The notes: generated from the letters alone by a model not told the origin. A stretch of DNA of 6,141 nt from an uncultured Prevotella sp. (GCA_900548745.1 URLQ01000157.1:1-6141); one strand, 5' to 3'; shown: positions 1 through 6,141, counted from the first letter of the stretch. Numbers and translations are program-made.

Positions 1-1
1 C

Positions 2-223
2 TTGCGCTGGCTGCTGCAGAGCGACGTAATCATCATCCCGAAGACCGTTCACAAGGAGCGAATGCAGGAGAATCTTAATCTCTTCGACTTCGAACTTGAT
101 GCTGAGGACATGCAGGCGATAGCCAATCTCGACACCGCACACAGTCTCTTCCTCGACCATCACGATGGAGAAACAACCAAGCAGTTTATGGAGTGGAGAG
201 CTGTGGTGAAACCTACAGAATAA
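2..223 (+). CDS. Aldo/keto reductase, C-terminal fragment (5' end outside window)
   Basis: This is the last 73 residues of an NADPH-dependent aldo/keto reductase, a cytosolic TIM-barrel enzyme that reduces aldehydes and ketones. The piece shows the C-terminal cofactor-binding signature of the family: IIIPKTVHKERMQEN (about residues 10-24 of the fragment), where Lys, Thr and Arg would contact the 2'-phosphate of NADPH. It continues as NLFDFELDAEDMQAIANLD, the usual helix and linker before the C-terminal tail. The preceding LRWLLQSDV matches the family's strand/helix just before the signature. The TTG at position 2 is an internal Leu codon, not a start: the open frame runs off the left edge and about three quarters of the protein is missing. 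The sequence is closest in style to the 2,5-diketo-D-gluconate reductase-like branch (AKR5), but the substrate cannot be read from this part. The gene ends in TAA with no overlap to the next gene. Confidence 0.9.
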   Translation: MRWLLQSDVIIIPKTVHKERMQENLNLFDFELDAEDMQAIANLDTAHSLFLDHHDGETTKQFMEWRAVVKPTE

Positions 224-231
224 AGTGACTA

Positions 232-263
232 TCTGCCAAACATAAGGAGGAGTTGTTGGCAGA
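232..263 (+). other. Hairpin with Shine-Dalgarno-like loop downstream of the reductase gene
   Basis: An 8-bp perfect stem (TCTGCCAA at 232-239 pairing with TTGGCAGA at 256-263) closes a 16-base loop, nine bases after the reductase stop codon. There is no T-run after it, so it is not a standard intrinsic terminator. It may stabilise the 3' end of the reductase mRNA. The loop contains AAGGAGGAG (244-252), a near-perfect complement of the 16S rRNA 3' end, but no credible gene starts at a proper distance from it. The pairing is seen directly; any role is a guess. Confidence 0.4.
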
Positions 264-434
264 AATCAAAACATGGAGCAAATCGTCGCATAAACAGAAA
301 TAATATCTACGAACTTTGAAGATAAAATAATTATGACACAAGATAACGATGCCGTTCTTGGCATGGTGTTTGCATAATAAAAAATACCACTAAGCCCTTT
401 TGCCAAAAATTATTATTAATCTAAATTAAGATTT

Positions 435-1013
435 ATGGAAAAGACTGATTTTTTTGTTTGCAGATGTCATGATGTTAGTCATCAGATGGTTTTAGAAACC
501 CTCGAACCCATGGAAAACGAAGAACACGTTGTTTATGGATGTTTCCATATTGTTCACCTTGAGTTTTGGGAAAAACTGAAAAACGCTACAAAATATCTCT
601 TTGGCAAAAAGCGCAAAGACGGCGATTTCGACTCGTTGTTGTTACGTCCCGAAGATGCCGACAGAATGGAATGGTTTGCCAACTTTTTGGACAGAGGCGA
701 CTCGGATACAGATAAGTTTGCCGCTCCTTTTCATTTCACATTCTGCAGCAACGAGAATGTGTATGACGTGGCTTTTGAAGCCTATCAAAATACGCTCACG
801 GACGGAAGTGTGCAGACCAAATACGAGATGTCGGTAAGTGTGTCGTTAAAGTCCGGCAACGTGTTCTACAGACTCTATCGCGCCGCAAAATATCTGTTAG
901 GTTACTGCTCCTGCTACGGCGACTTCGACTCGTTTGAGTTTATGCCCACCGATGCTGCAAAACTTCATCGTATGGTGAGTGGCTTAAATTTTTGCAGAAA
1001 AATGCCGAAATAA
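435..1013 (+). CDS. Unassigned protein with two copies of a KYLFG/GDFDS module
   Basis: A 192-residue protein of unknown function. It has no signal peptide and no membrane segment, so it is probably cytosolic. It is an internal tandem duplication: residues about 44-85 (FWEKLKNATKYLFG, then GDFDSLLLRPEDADRM) align with about 144-184 (FYRLYRAAKYLLG, then GDFDSFEFMPTDAAKL) at an offset of 100. The segments before each module also look alike, each with a beta-rich stretch beginning near F/C residues (FFVCRCHDV at 6-14, FHFTFCSNENV at 99-109). From memory, similar 'W/F-xx-L-xx-A-x-KYLFG-xxxxx-GDFD' modules occur singly in small proteins of Bacteroidales and their phages; this was not checked. The ATG at 435 follows an AT-rich leader with no ribosome-binding site, as usual in Bacteroidota. 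Only a weak promoter candidate is visible (TTTG at 369-372, CCCTTTTG at 395-402). It is a lone gene, flanked by spacers of 211 and 280 bases. The protein is rich in Cys (7) and aromatic residues. Confidence 0.8.
   Translation: MEKTDFFVCRCHDVSHQMVLETLEPMENEEHVVYGCFHIVHLEFWEKLKNATKYLFGKKRKDGDFDSLLLRPEDADRMEWFANFLDRGDSDTDKFAAPFHFTFCSNENVYDVAFEAYQNTLTDGSVQTKYEMSVSVSLKSGNVFYRLYRAAKYLLGYCSCYGDFDSFEFMPTDAAKLHRMVSGLNFCRKMPK
564..986 (+). repeat. Diverged internal duplication within the 192-residue protein
   Basis: The two modules lie at 564-689 and 864-986. Protein identity is high in the core (KYL-G, GDFDS, P-DA), and the DNA still matches over short stretches, for example GGCGATTTCGACTCG near 621-635 against GGCGACTTCGACTCG near 918-932. 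The remaining sequence has drifted, so this is an old gene-internal duplication, not a recent repeat. Confidence 0.75.
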
Positions 1014-1069
1014 TCATTATTAGAATGCTCTATTGAAAGAAACATCATGACTTTTCAACGTAAAGTTTT

Positions 1070-1104
1070 GCAAGCATAATCGCTTGGTCTTGCGGTATGC
1101 TTGC
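1070..1104 (+). other. Inverted repeat with alternative pairings in the spacer
   Basis: GCAAGCATA (1070-1078) and TATGCTTGC (1096-1104) form a perfect 9-bp stem around a 17-base loop. The left arm can instead pair within the loop: CAAGC (1071-1075) with GCTTG (1082-1086), or GCAAG (1070-1074) with CTTGC (1089-1093). Three mutually exclusive stems are therefore possible. It lies 57 bases after the stop of the 192-residue gene and about 85 bases upstream of the -33 element of the next gene's promoter. No T-tract follows, so it is not a normal terminator. It could be an operator-like site or an mRNA 3'-end structure. Confidence 0.4.
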
Positions 1105-1186
1105 TCAGATTACGACAAAACAACAAATAGTTAGCATGGGTGGTGACCGCAAGTTCGAATAATTAGATGCTAAATATCGCCAAAAG

Positions 1187-1218
1187 TTAGTTATTTCAAA
1201 ATAATTGGTGTATTTTTG
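1187..1218 (+). promoter_or_regulatory. Bacteroidota-type promoter for the EFR1 ferrodoxin gene
   Basis: TATTTTTG at 1211-1218 matches the Bacteroidota -7 consensus TAnnTTTG exactly. TTAG at 1187-1190 is a one-mismatch -33 element (consensus TTTG), with a 20-base spacing inside the usual range. Transcription would start near 1223-1226, giving a leader of about 70 bases before the ATG at 1294. The match is seen in the sequence; activity is inferred. Confidence 0.6.
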
Positions 1219-1293
1219 CAGAAAACAGATGATTAGCTGAAGCCAACATAATATCCGGCAAGGCAGAAAAACATTTTATCAGATAGATTAAAT

Positions 1294-2052
1294 ATGAACA
1301 TACACCAAATATCTTTCAGCCCTACGGGCGGAACTCGCCGTGTGGGCGAATTGCTGTGCAAGGGCTTCGATGCGGAGTGCTATACCACAGAACTTTGCAC
1401 AAAGCAGGAAAATATGAAATACCCAGACATCAAGGCTGACGACCTGGTTGTTGTCTCCATGCCTGTATATGCCGGGCGCGTGCCAGCCTTGGCTGTGGAA
1501 AGACTAAGCCACATCAAGGCGAACGGAGCCAAATGCGTGGTTGTGGCAGTATACGGCAACAGGGCATATGAAGATGCCTTGGTGGAGATGCAGGATGCTG
1601 CTACAGAAACGGGGTTCCAAGTGATTGCCGCTGTTGCCGCAATTGCCGAACATAGCATTTGCAGGATGTATGGCACAGGCAGACCAGACGGGAAGGACGC
1701 TGAAGAATTGGCTTCGTTCGGCGCCGTTATATTTAATAAGGTGAAGAGCGGACAAACCGTCGAACCTCTCTCATTGCCCGGAAACCGTCCATACAAGCAA
1801 GGCTGCTCCGGTCCCTACCCTATTGCCGGCGATGCCTGCACGGAATGCGGAACATGCGCAAGCGAATGTCCTACGGGTGCCATCTCCTTTGATAATCCCA
1901 AAGGCGTAAACCAGGAACTTTGCATCGGTTGCATGCGATGCGTTTCGGTTTGTCCCATACAGGAAAGAGGCATCGGCGAGCGCCTCAACATGCTGACGGC
2001 GCATCTGAAGCCCCTTTGTAGCGACAGGAAACAGAATGAACTTTTCGTATAA
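1294..2052 (+). CDS. EFR1-type flavodoxin/2x[4Fe-4S] ferredoxin fusion protein
   Basis: A 252-residue cytosolic electron-transfer protein. The N-terminal part (about 1-160) is a flavodoxin-like fold: it starts NIHQISFSPTGGTRR, where SPTGGT (9-14) is the FMN-phosphate loop, followed by the hydrophobic strands LVVVSMPVYAGRVP (51-64) and CVVVAVYGNRAYEDAL (81-96). The C-terminal part is a bacterial 2x[4Fe-4S] ferredoxin. Cluster motif one is C182-x2-C185-x2-C188-x3-C192-P and motif two is C210-x2-C213-x2-C216-x3-C220-P, so all eight ligands are present. The domain order and length match the EFR1 family ferrodoxins common in anaerobes. The physiological partner is unknown; a role in passing electrons between flavin and low-potential iron-sulfur partners follows from the domains. 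The ATG at 1294 leaves room for the whole FMN loop, has no Shine-Dalgarno site, and lies about 70 bases behind a good promoter. The gene is probably monocistronic and converges on the res gene. Confidence 0.9.
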   Translation: MNIHQISFSPTGGTRRVGELLCKGFDAECYTTELCTKQENMKYPDIKADDLVVVSMPVYAGRVPALAVERLSHIKANGAKCVVVAVYGNRAYEDALVEMQDAATETGFQVIAAVAAIAEHSICRMYGTGRPDGKDAEELASFGAVIFNKVKSGQTVEPLSLPGNRPYKQGCSGPYPIAGDACTECGTCASECPTGAISFDNPKGVNQELCIGCMRCVSVCPIQERGIGERLNMLTAHLKPLCSDRKQNELFV

Positions 2053-2133
2053 CGATACCGCAAGGCATAGCTCGCTAAGCGGAACTGTGGAACCAATCGA
2101 GGCTATTTATCCGCATTTCGTAAGATGACGATA
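2053..2133. other. Convergent spacer without a clear terminator
   Basis: This 81-base stretch separates the stop codon of the ferrodoxin gene (+) from that of res (-). Only a weak 4-bp stem (CCGC at 2058-2061 with GCGG at 2079-2082) is visible, with no following T-run on either strand. It also marks the change from the housekeeping-like genes to the defence locus. Confidence 0.5.
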
Positions 2134-5100
2134 TTATCCTGTTACCAACCCATCAATGATGCTCTTGACACCAGTACTGTTGATCTGCTTTCGGAAGTGT
2201 ACGGTATAACCATTTGCAGCCATAGCCTTGAAGAACTCCTCAGCACATGAAATCTTAGTATCCTCATCATGTGATATATGTGTCTCCTTGTCATATGCCT
2301 TTGTCTCGATTACGATATTCAGTTCCTTGGAGCCATCGGACTTCTTGACTACATACATAAAATCTGGACTATAGTTGCTTGATGCCACAGTTGGAATACA
2401 GATGCTGTGTGATGGTATCTTACCATATACGATGACTTCGTCAATCTCTGTCTTGATATTCTGTAGTTCCAGCCCAGAGTCATGAGCATAAGCATCATAA
2501 AGATACTTGACAGGGGGTTCGCCTTGTACACACTTATTACCAATGTATGCTTGAACGACTTCATTCTTCACCGTGCCATCAGCATTGGTGAGCTTGGTTT
2601 CTTTTACCGTGTAATTAGCTTGCTTATAGCGCACGAAGCCGACCAGTTGGTCACACTTCCAGTCATCCACAGCACCAATCAACCTGGTCAACGAGCTCTC
2701 GTTAAACATTTCATTGGTGAGTTGATAGCCACCGTTTGCAGCTTCACATAAGGCTTTATGCAGCGTATGTACCGGAATATTGGTGTATCGTGATGCTCGC
2801 TTCAGAAACTCATTATAACCATAATGGCGGTCAAGCAATGTCAGCTCTGCATGAGACCCTTCATTGGCAACAGCCACGTTTCCTTCGAATTCAAGAACCT
2901 TACGGGATGATTCTACGGTTTGAATAGAGAATACATGCTTGTCCTTGATAATAGATGGCAGTTCAGATTCCATCTTCTTGTCTATCTCCTTATCAAAGTA
3001 CAGAACGTACTTTCTATTCAGCTGTGCCCACAGCTCTCGCAGTTCCTCAAATCTTGCCTTACGGATATGAATCTTATCATTACGACTGCTGTTACGGTTG
3101 ATGATACGATTGGTATTGACGCCACTTGTAACATCCTTAAACTCAGGATATTCAATCAACATATCATCGAACTTCTCAGGCACTACATTCTTATCAAAGT
3201 CGACATAACCTTTAGTCATCAGTTCAATAAAGAACTTATTGACTTCGATATTGCGATTCTCGGCAACCTTGATGATATCTTCTGCGGTGATAGAAAGCGG
3301 ACTCTTCTGGTCAGCGTCAAGTTCACCATTGATTTCAGCAACCAGTTTGTTGGCAAAGTCCTTCTCCGTAAAATCTACGATGTAGTTGAGCATGAAGGAA
3401 GAATCGCTGATGCGGTTTCCTGCACTATCAACAGGTAGACGCAGACCACGGCCCACCTCCTGCAATTTGCTGATTTCAGATCCGCTTGAGCGCAACTTAC
3501 AGATAGTAAACACATTCGGGTTATCCCATCCCTCCTTCAATGTCCACTTAGAAAACAGGAATCGCAATACATTCGGTTTTCCTTCCTTGTCAGTAAAGCT
3601 CAAGAGTTCTTTCTTGCCATGAAGAATCACCTTAACCTCATTGGCAACATTCTCATCAGAATCGTTATTGTCCTGCGAGAAGTAGCCAGCACATGAAGCA
3701 TCTATATTTTCAAGAGTGGCTCTCAGATATGCCTCGTATTCAAGAGTGTTCTGGCGTGTCAGTTCCTTCTTTACTTTTGCCTCCAACAGATCGATGAACT
3801 TCTTTCTCAGCCAACCGTCATTCCTGCCTTCAGGACCACGGAAACTCTCAATGCTGTCTATGAAAAACAATGCCAGAGTTTTGATAGGCAGTCCTTCACG
3901 ACAGAAATTCTCACGCTCTGTCTCAAAATGGCGCATCAAGGCCAGCTCTATCATACCCTCTTGATAGGACATACCGTATTGATCTGGAAAGAACTCTTCT
4001 CCTGTCTGTTTCTCCTGACCATTGCTCAGGCTGACACCATTTTTGCTGATAGCCTCTACGACAACGCCATCCAAATCATTATCAATGGAGCCAAGACTCT
4101 CACCCACATGAAGCGTGAAAGTCTTCCCCGCATTGTCAGCACTTGTCAATTTCATGTTGGCGCTATCACCCTTAACGGTAGAAAGCACCTTAACTTTTTT
4201 TTCAGCCTTCTTTCCTCCTGGCAATTCCAGATGCTCTTTGGCAACGCCCTTGATGAGTCCCTGATTGAAAGAATCTGCGGCGTTCAGGTCATAAATCAGT
4301 TCCTGATAGTCCTTCACAGAATGTTTGTTCTTGCCTTTACCGACCGTAAGCTCTGGAAAGGTAGCACCATAGCGCAACACCAACTGAGGTCGGAAGTTCT
4401 CAATAAGAGCGGCATACGACTTGCTGCCACGCTCCATACGATGTGGCTCGTCGATGATCAGCACAGGCTTGGTGTCAGCAATAGCATCAACAGGTCGATG
4501 AAATTCACCCAGCATCTGGTCATAGTCCTCACGGGTCAGCAACTTACCATTAGTAATTAGCTGCGTATTAAGCAACAGCACATAAATCTTATGCTTTGCA
4601 TGATGAGTGCCGTAAAAGAAATGTCCCACGGCAGAAGGCATATTCAGACGGCCCTTCTTCTGTTGCTTATGAGGTTCAAGCAAGCACAACTCTATCTCGG
4701 CATTGTAATTGCACACCATCTCAAAGTGGCGTTTCACTTCTTGCTCCTTTAGGAAAGATGCTGTACCAGCCTTGATAGGCAAGGTAGGAACGGCTATGAT
4801 GAACTTGTTGAATCCGCAACGCTTATGCAGTTCAAACATGGTTCGGGTATAGACGTATGTCTTGCCGGTACCCGTCTCCATCTTGATGTCGAGAAGACGA
4901 TGATACGGCAAGCTCTTTATCTTATCCGAAAGCATATAATGAGTCACCCTTTGCTTGGTAGCTTTATCCAATATATTACCATTCTTACGCACCAAGCGTA
5001 ATGCCTCACCATCGAGCTGTCGCTTCAATAGTGGGTTCTGGTGGCTCTGCTTAGCCGGTTCCTGTATAGATGCCTCCACAATAGCAGCAACGCCGTCAAC

Positions 5101-5145
5101 AGGCAACGTCTGATGTGCGAGGTTATTTTCGAGTTTTAATTCCAT
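2134..5145 (-). CDS. res: Type III restriction-modification system, restriction subunit Res (DEAD/DEAH helicase-endonuclease)
   Basis: A 1003-residue protein, close to the usual length of about 970 for type III Res. It would work in complex with a Mod methyltransferase: after the complex binds unmodified sites, Res uses ATP to travel along DNA and cuts near one of the sites. Superfamily 2 helicase motifs appear in order: Walker A METGTGKT (89-96), Walker B with DEPH (IIDEPHRM, 230-237), motif III YGATF (259-263), motif V region KWTLKEGWDNPNV (533-545) and motif VI QEVGRGLRLP (562-571). Residues about 300-395 form the beta-rich insertion typical of the family. The C-terminal nuclease is PD-(D/E)xK: SPDFMYVV (926-933) and IVIETKA (944-950), giving D928, E947 and K949. 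No key residue is missing, so the enzyme looks intact. The ATG at 5145 starts five bases after the stop of the HNH gene and the N-terminus (MELKLENNLAHQ) fits the family. There is no mod gene in the window. The gene carries an A8 tract (see findings). Confidence 0.95.
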   Translation of the reverse strand: MELKLENNLAHQTLPVDGVAAIVEASIQEPAKQSHQNPLLKRQLDGEALRLVRKNGNILDKATKQRVTHYMLSDKIKSLPYHRLLDIKMETGTGKTYVYTRTMFELHKRCGFNKFIIAVPTLPIKAGTASFLKEQEVKRHFEMVCNYNAEIELCLLEPHKQQKKGRLNMPSAVGHFFYGTHHAKHKIYVLLLNTQLITNGKLLTREDYDQMLGEFHRPVDAIADTKPVLIIDEPHRMERGSKSYAALIENFRPQLVLRYGATFPELTVGKGKNKHSVKDYQELIYDLNAADSFNQGLIKGVAKEHLELPGGKKAEKKVKVLSTVKGDSANMKLTSADNAGKTFTLHVGESLGSIDNDLDGVVVEAISKNGVSLSNGQEKQTGEEFFPDQYGMSYQEGMIELALMRHFETERENFCREGLPIKTLALFFIDSIESFRGPEGRNDGWLRKKFIDLLEAKVKKELTRQNTLEYEAYLRATLENIDASCAGYFSQDNNDSDENVANEVKVILHGKKELLSFTDKEGKPNVLRFLFSKWTLKEGWDNPNVFTICKLRSSGSEISKLQEVGRGLRLPVDSAGNRISDSSFMLNYIVDFTEKDFANKLVAEINGELDADQKSPLSITAEDIIKVAENRNIEVNKFFIELMTKGYVDFDKNVVPEKFDDMLIEYPEFKDVTSGVNTNRIINRNSSRNDKIHIRKARFEELRELWAQLNRKYVLYFDKEIDKKMESELPSIIKDKHVFSIQTVESSRKVLEFEGNVAVANEGSHAELTLLDRHYGYNEFLKRASRYTNIPVHTLHKALCEAANGGYQLTNEMFNESSLTRLIGAVDDWKCDQLVGFVRYKQANYTVKETKLTNADGTVKNEVVQAYIGNKCVQGEPPVKYLYDAYAHDSGLELQNIKTEIDEVIVYGKIPSHSICIPTVASSNYSPDFMYVVKKSDGSKELNIVIETKAYDKETHISHDEDTKISCAEEFFKAMAANGYTVHFRKQINSTGVKSIIDGLVTG

Positions 5146-5150
5146 GTTTC

Positions 5151-5906
5151 TTATACTACAGGGAGAAGTTGGTCTAATAAATCTGCAATGACAAAATAGA
5201 ACTCCCTATGATTTCCGTTTGCATCAAGTTTTTCAACTTCTTGTCGATATGCTTTCAAAGAATCTATATCGAGCATTTCTTTGGGGTCCGTCGCCAAAAA
5301 AGAATAAGCCAGCATCTGTTTGCGCCTTCTTTCTTTCAGACTATGACAATTCAAGTTAAGAGTTTCAATATCCGCTTCAGCTTCCTTGTCACTCCCTTTT
5401 ACTTCACCATTTAGTTTATATGAAAAGTGTGAAGCGCAATCAGCTTGTAAAGGATTATAATGCAACTCCTTATTATCTTTAAATTCATCACAATGAAGAG
5501 TTTCTTTTCTTTCCTTCTTACTGTGAATAGTTTTTTTCAACTGTGCCCGTTCTAACTCTGAGCTGTGACAAGATAGCAGCAGGTTCTTGTATTCTCCAAC
5601 CAACTCAGGAAACTTACTTCTTGGCTTAACGTGCTCAACACTATAATGTTGCGTATCTGGAAATTGAAGTTTCAAACCACAATAGCAGCATACTCCACCT
5701 TGGTCTTGACACATTTGTGCCTGTAAGTCCTTCCAATGCGAAATACATCTTGTACTTCTTATTTGCTCTTTGTAGAGAAGATTGCCATCAAGCTTCTCTG
5801 TCTCTTTTCTTTTCAGAAGACTTGCTTCGTCAAGATTCACAGAGGACAATTCCTGCTCGTGCTGAATAACAGTAGGAGTATCATAATGCTTTTCTATGTA
5901 CCTCAT
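5151..5906 (-). CDS. HNH endonuclease, PtuB/TIGR02646-like
   Basis: A 251-residue protein with an HNH (beta-beta-alpha-metal) nuclease core. The core is VCCYCGLKL (72-80, zinc-ligand Cys pair C73/C76), then SVEHVKPRSKFPEL (89-102) with E91-H92 as the expected catalytic pair, then EYKNLLLSCHSSE (105-117). This order (CxYC, EHxxPKSKFPE, NLLLSCH) matches the PtuB/TIGR02646 group, which acts as the DNA-cutting partner of an ATPase in Septu and in retron Ec78. The second zinc pair is not a tight CxxC; C113 and the later C139 (LHCD) are candidates. The C-terminal part (about 175-251) is helical and contains IETLNLNCHSLKERRR (180-195), also a familiar stretch in this family. The ATG at 5906 overlaps the stop of the upstream gene as ATGA, suggesting translational coupling. 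The N-terminus (RYIEKH) reads like the usual family start. A defence role is inferred from family and neighbours. Confidence 0.85.
   Translation of the reverse strand: MRYIEKHYDTPTVIQHEQELSSVNLDEASLLKRKETEKLDGNLLYKEQIRSTRCISHWKDLQAQMCQDQGGVCCYCGLKLQFPDTQHYSVEHVKPRSKFPELVGEYKNLLLSCHSSELERAQLKKTIHSKKERKETLHCDEFKDNKELHYNPLQADCASHFSYKLNGEVKGSDKEAEADIETLNLNCHSLKERRRKQMLAYSFLATDPKEMLDIDSLKAYRQEVEKLDANGNHREFYFVIADLLDQLLPVV
5903..5906 (-). other. ATGA stop/start overlap (translational coupling)
   Basis: On the - strand the start ATG of the HNH gene (5906-5904) and the stop TGA of the upstream gene (5905-5903) share the bases ATGA. This supports the ATG at 5906 as the true start and points to coupled translation of the two proteins, as expected for subunits of one complex. 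Confidence 0.8.
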
Positions 5907-6141
5907 TTGCCAATAATTTCAATACGGTTTATGATAGCACGCAGTTGTATCAATTCTATTTGGTCGGCTGGAGTCTTCTTTGCTTCGAGTTTATCTACTA
6001 TTGCCTTTGCTGCCTCTGTATTTTTCTCTGCCACTTCATCCCATGCCTTGTCGAAGAGTTCTTGAAACTCTGGTTTGCGCTTGCGCACACCCATGTTCTC
6101 TTCTAACATCTGATTGTAGTCTATACCATATATATTGCGGC
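5903..6141 (-). CDS. Probable AAA/SMC-like ATPase, C-terminal fragment (PtuA-like candidate; 5' end outside window)
   Basis: The frame is open to the right edge, giving 78 residues that end in TGA. The internal ATG at 6109 is unlikely to be the start, because the frame continues upstream as RNIYGIDYNQ and the joined sequence NIYGIDYNQMLEENMGV resembles the 'YGRDxNxILEDxxGVPxRP' stretch that I recall near the C-terminus of OLD/SMC-type AAA ATPases. The rest fits the same tail: a charged helical pair (FDKAWDEVAEKNTEAAKAI, then VDKLEAKKTPADQIELIQL) and an end RAIINRIEIIGK. Such ATPases are the regular partner encoded just before PtuB-like HNH nucleases, here with a 4-base ATGA overlap. The Walker motifs lie outside the window, so the assignment rests on the tail and on context. 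The alternative is the end of another upstream subunit, such as Mod of the type III system, but the tail does not look like a methyltransferase. Confidence 0.6.
   Translation of the reverse strand, partial: RNIYGIDYNQMLEENMGVRKRKPEFQELFDKAWDEVAEKNTEAAKAIVDKLEAKKTPADQIELIQLRAIINRIEIIGK

Noticed and set aside
2..223. A complete 73-codon gene starting at TTG 2
   Set aside because: The sequence is the C-terminal end of a much longer aldo/keto reductase; the TTG is an internal Leu codon in a frame that runs off the edge.
333..377. Short frame MTQDNDAVLGMVFA followed by TAA, containing a 5-bp ATGCC/GGCAT hairpin
   Set aside because: Fourteen codons without a ribosome-binding site or known relatives is expected by chance. 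The hairpin is short and has no T-run, so it is not a terminator.
369..402. Promoter for the 192-residue gene (TTTG, N22, CCCTTTTG)
   Set aside because: The -7 element lacks the TA of TAnnTTTG, so the match is little better than chance in AT-rich sequence.
1141..1165. tRNA-like GACCGCAAGTTCGAAT, resembling a variable loop plus T arm
   Set aside because: The 3' side of the supposed T stem (AATTA, 1161-1165) does not pair with GCAAG (1149-1153), and there is no acceptor stem or anticodon arm around it.
1380..1796. 138-codon open frame on the - strand opposite the EFR1 gene
   Set aside because: It lies entirely within a gene with complete flavodoxin and iron-sulfur motifs, its translation shows no recognisable domain, and it has no promoter or context of its own.
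2053..2133. Bidirectional terminator between the convergent genes
   Set aside because: Only a 4-bp stem with a long loop is visible and neither strand has a T-run, so no intrinsic terminator can be supported.
2920..4560. Long + strand frames opposite res (2920-3438 and 3928-4560)
   Set aside because: They are antisense to a well-supported type III res gene, and their Ile/Leu/His-rich translations look like reverse-strand shadows.

Overview
The window looks like a Bacteroidota chromosome, probably a gut or oral Bacteroidales member such as Prevotella or Bacteroides. The reasons are the absence of Shine-Dalgarno sites in front of the real starts, a promoter of the TTnG-N20-TAnnTTTG type at 1187-1218, AT-rich spacers, and protein sequences typical of that group. 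The genus is inferred from general style, not from a search.

The left part (1-2052) reads on the + strand and looks like ordinary chromosome. It begins with the C-terminal end of an NADPH-dependent aldo/keto reductase (2-223). A 211-base spacer with a small hairpin follows, then an unassigned 192-residue protein built from two diverged copies of one module (435-1013). Next is a 280-base spacer containing a set of competing inverted repeats and a good promoter, and then an EFR1-type flavodoxin/ferredoxin fusion (1294-2052).

The right part (2134-6141) reads on the - strand and is a defence locus that continues past the right edge. In transcription order it holds the C-terminal end of what looks like an SMC/OLD-type AAA ATPase (5903-6141), a PtuB/TIGR02646-like HNH endonuclease that overlaps it by four bases (5151-5906), and, after a five-base gap, a full-length type III restriction subunit Res (2134-5145). 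Res has its helicase motifs and a C-terminal PD-(D/E)xK nuclease. The tight packing implies one transcript. The modification subunit Mod is not in the window and is expected further upstream. The arrangement suggests a Septu-like ATPase/HNH pair carried inside a type III restriction-modification operon, which is the most interesting feature here.

The two blocks converge on an 81-base spacer (2053-2133) without a convincing intrinsic terminator. I see no rRNA, tRNA, CRISPR array, insertion sequence or transposase.
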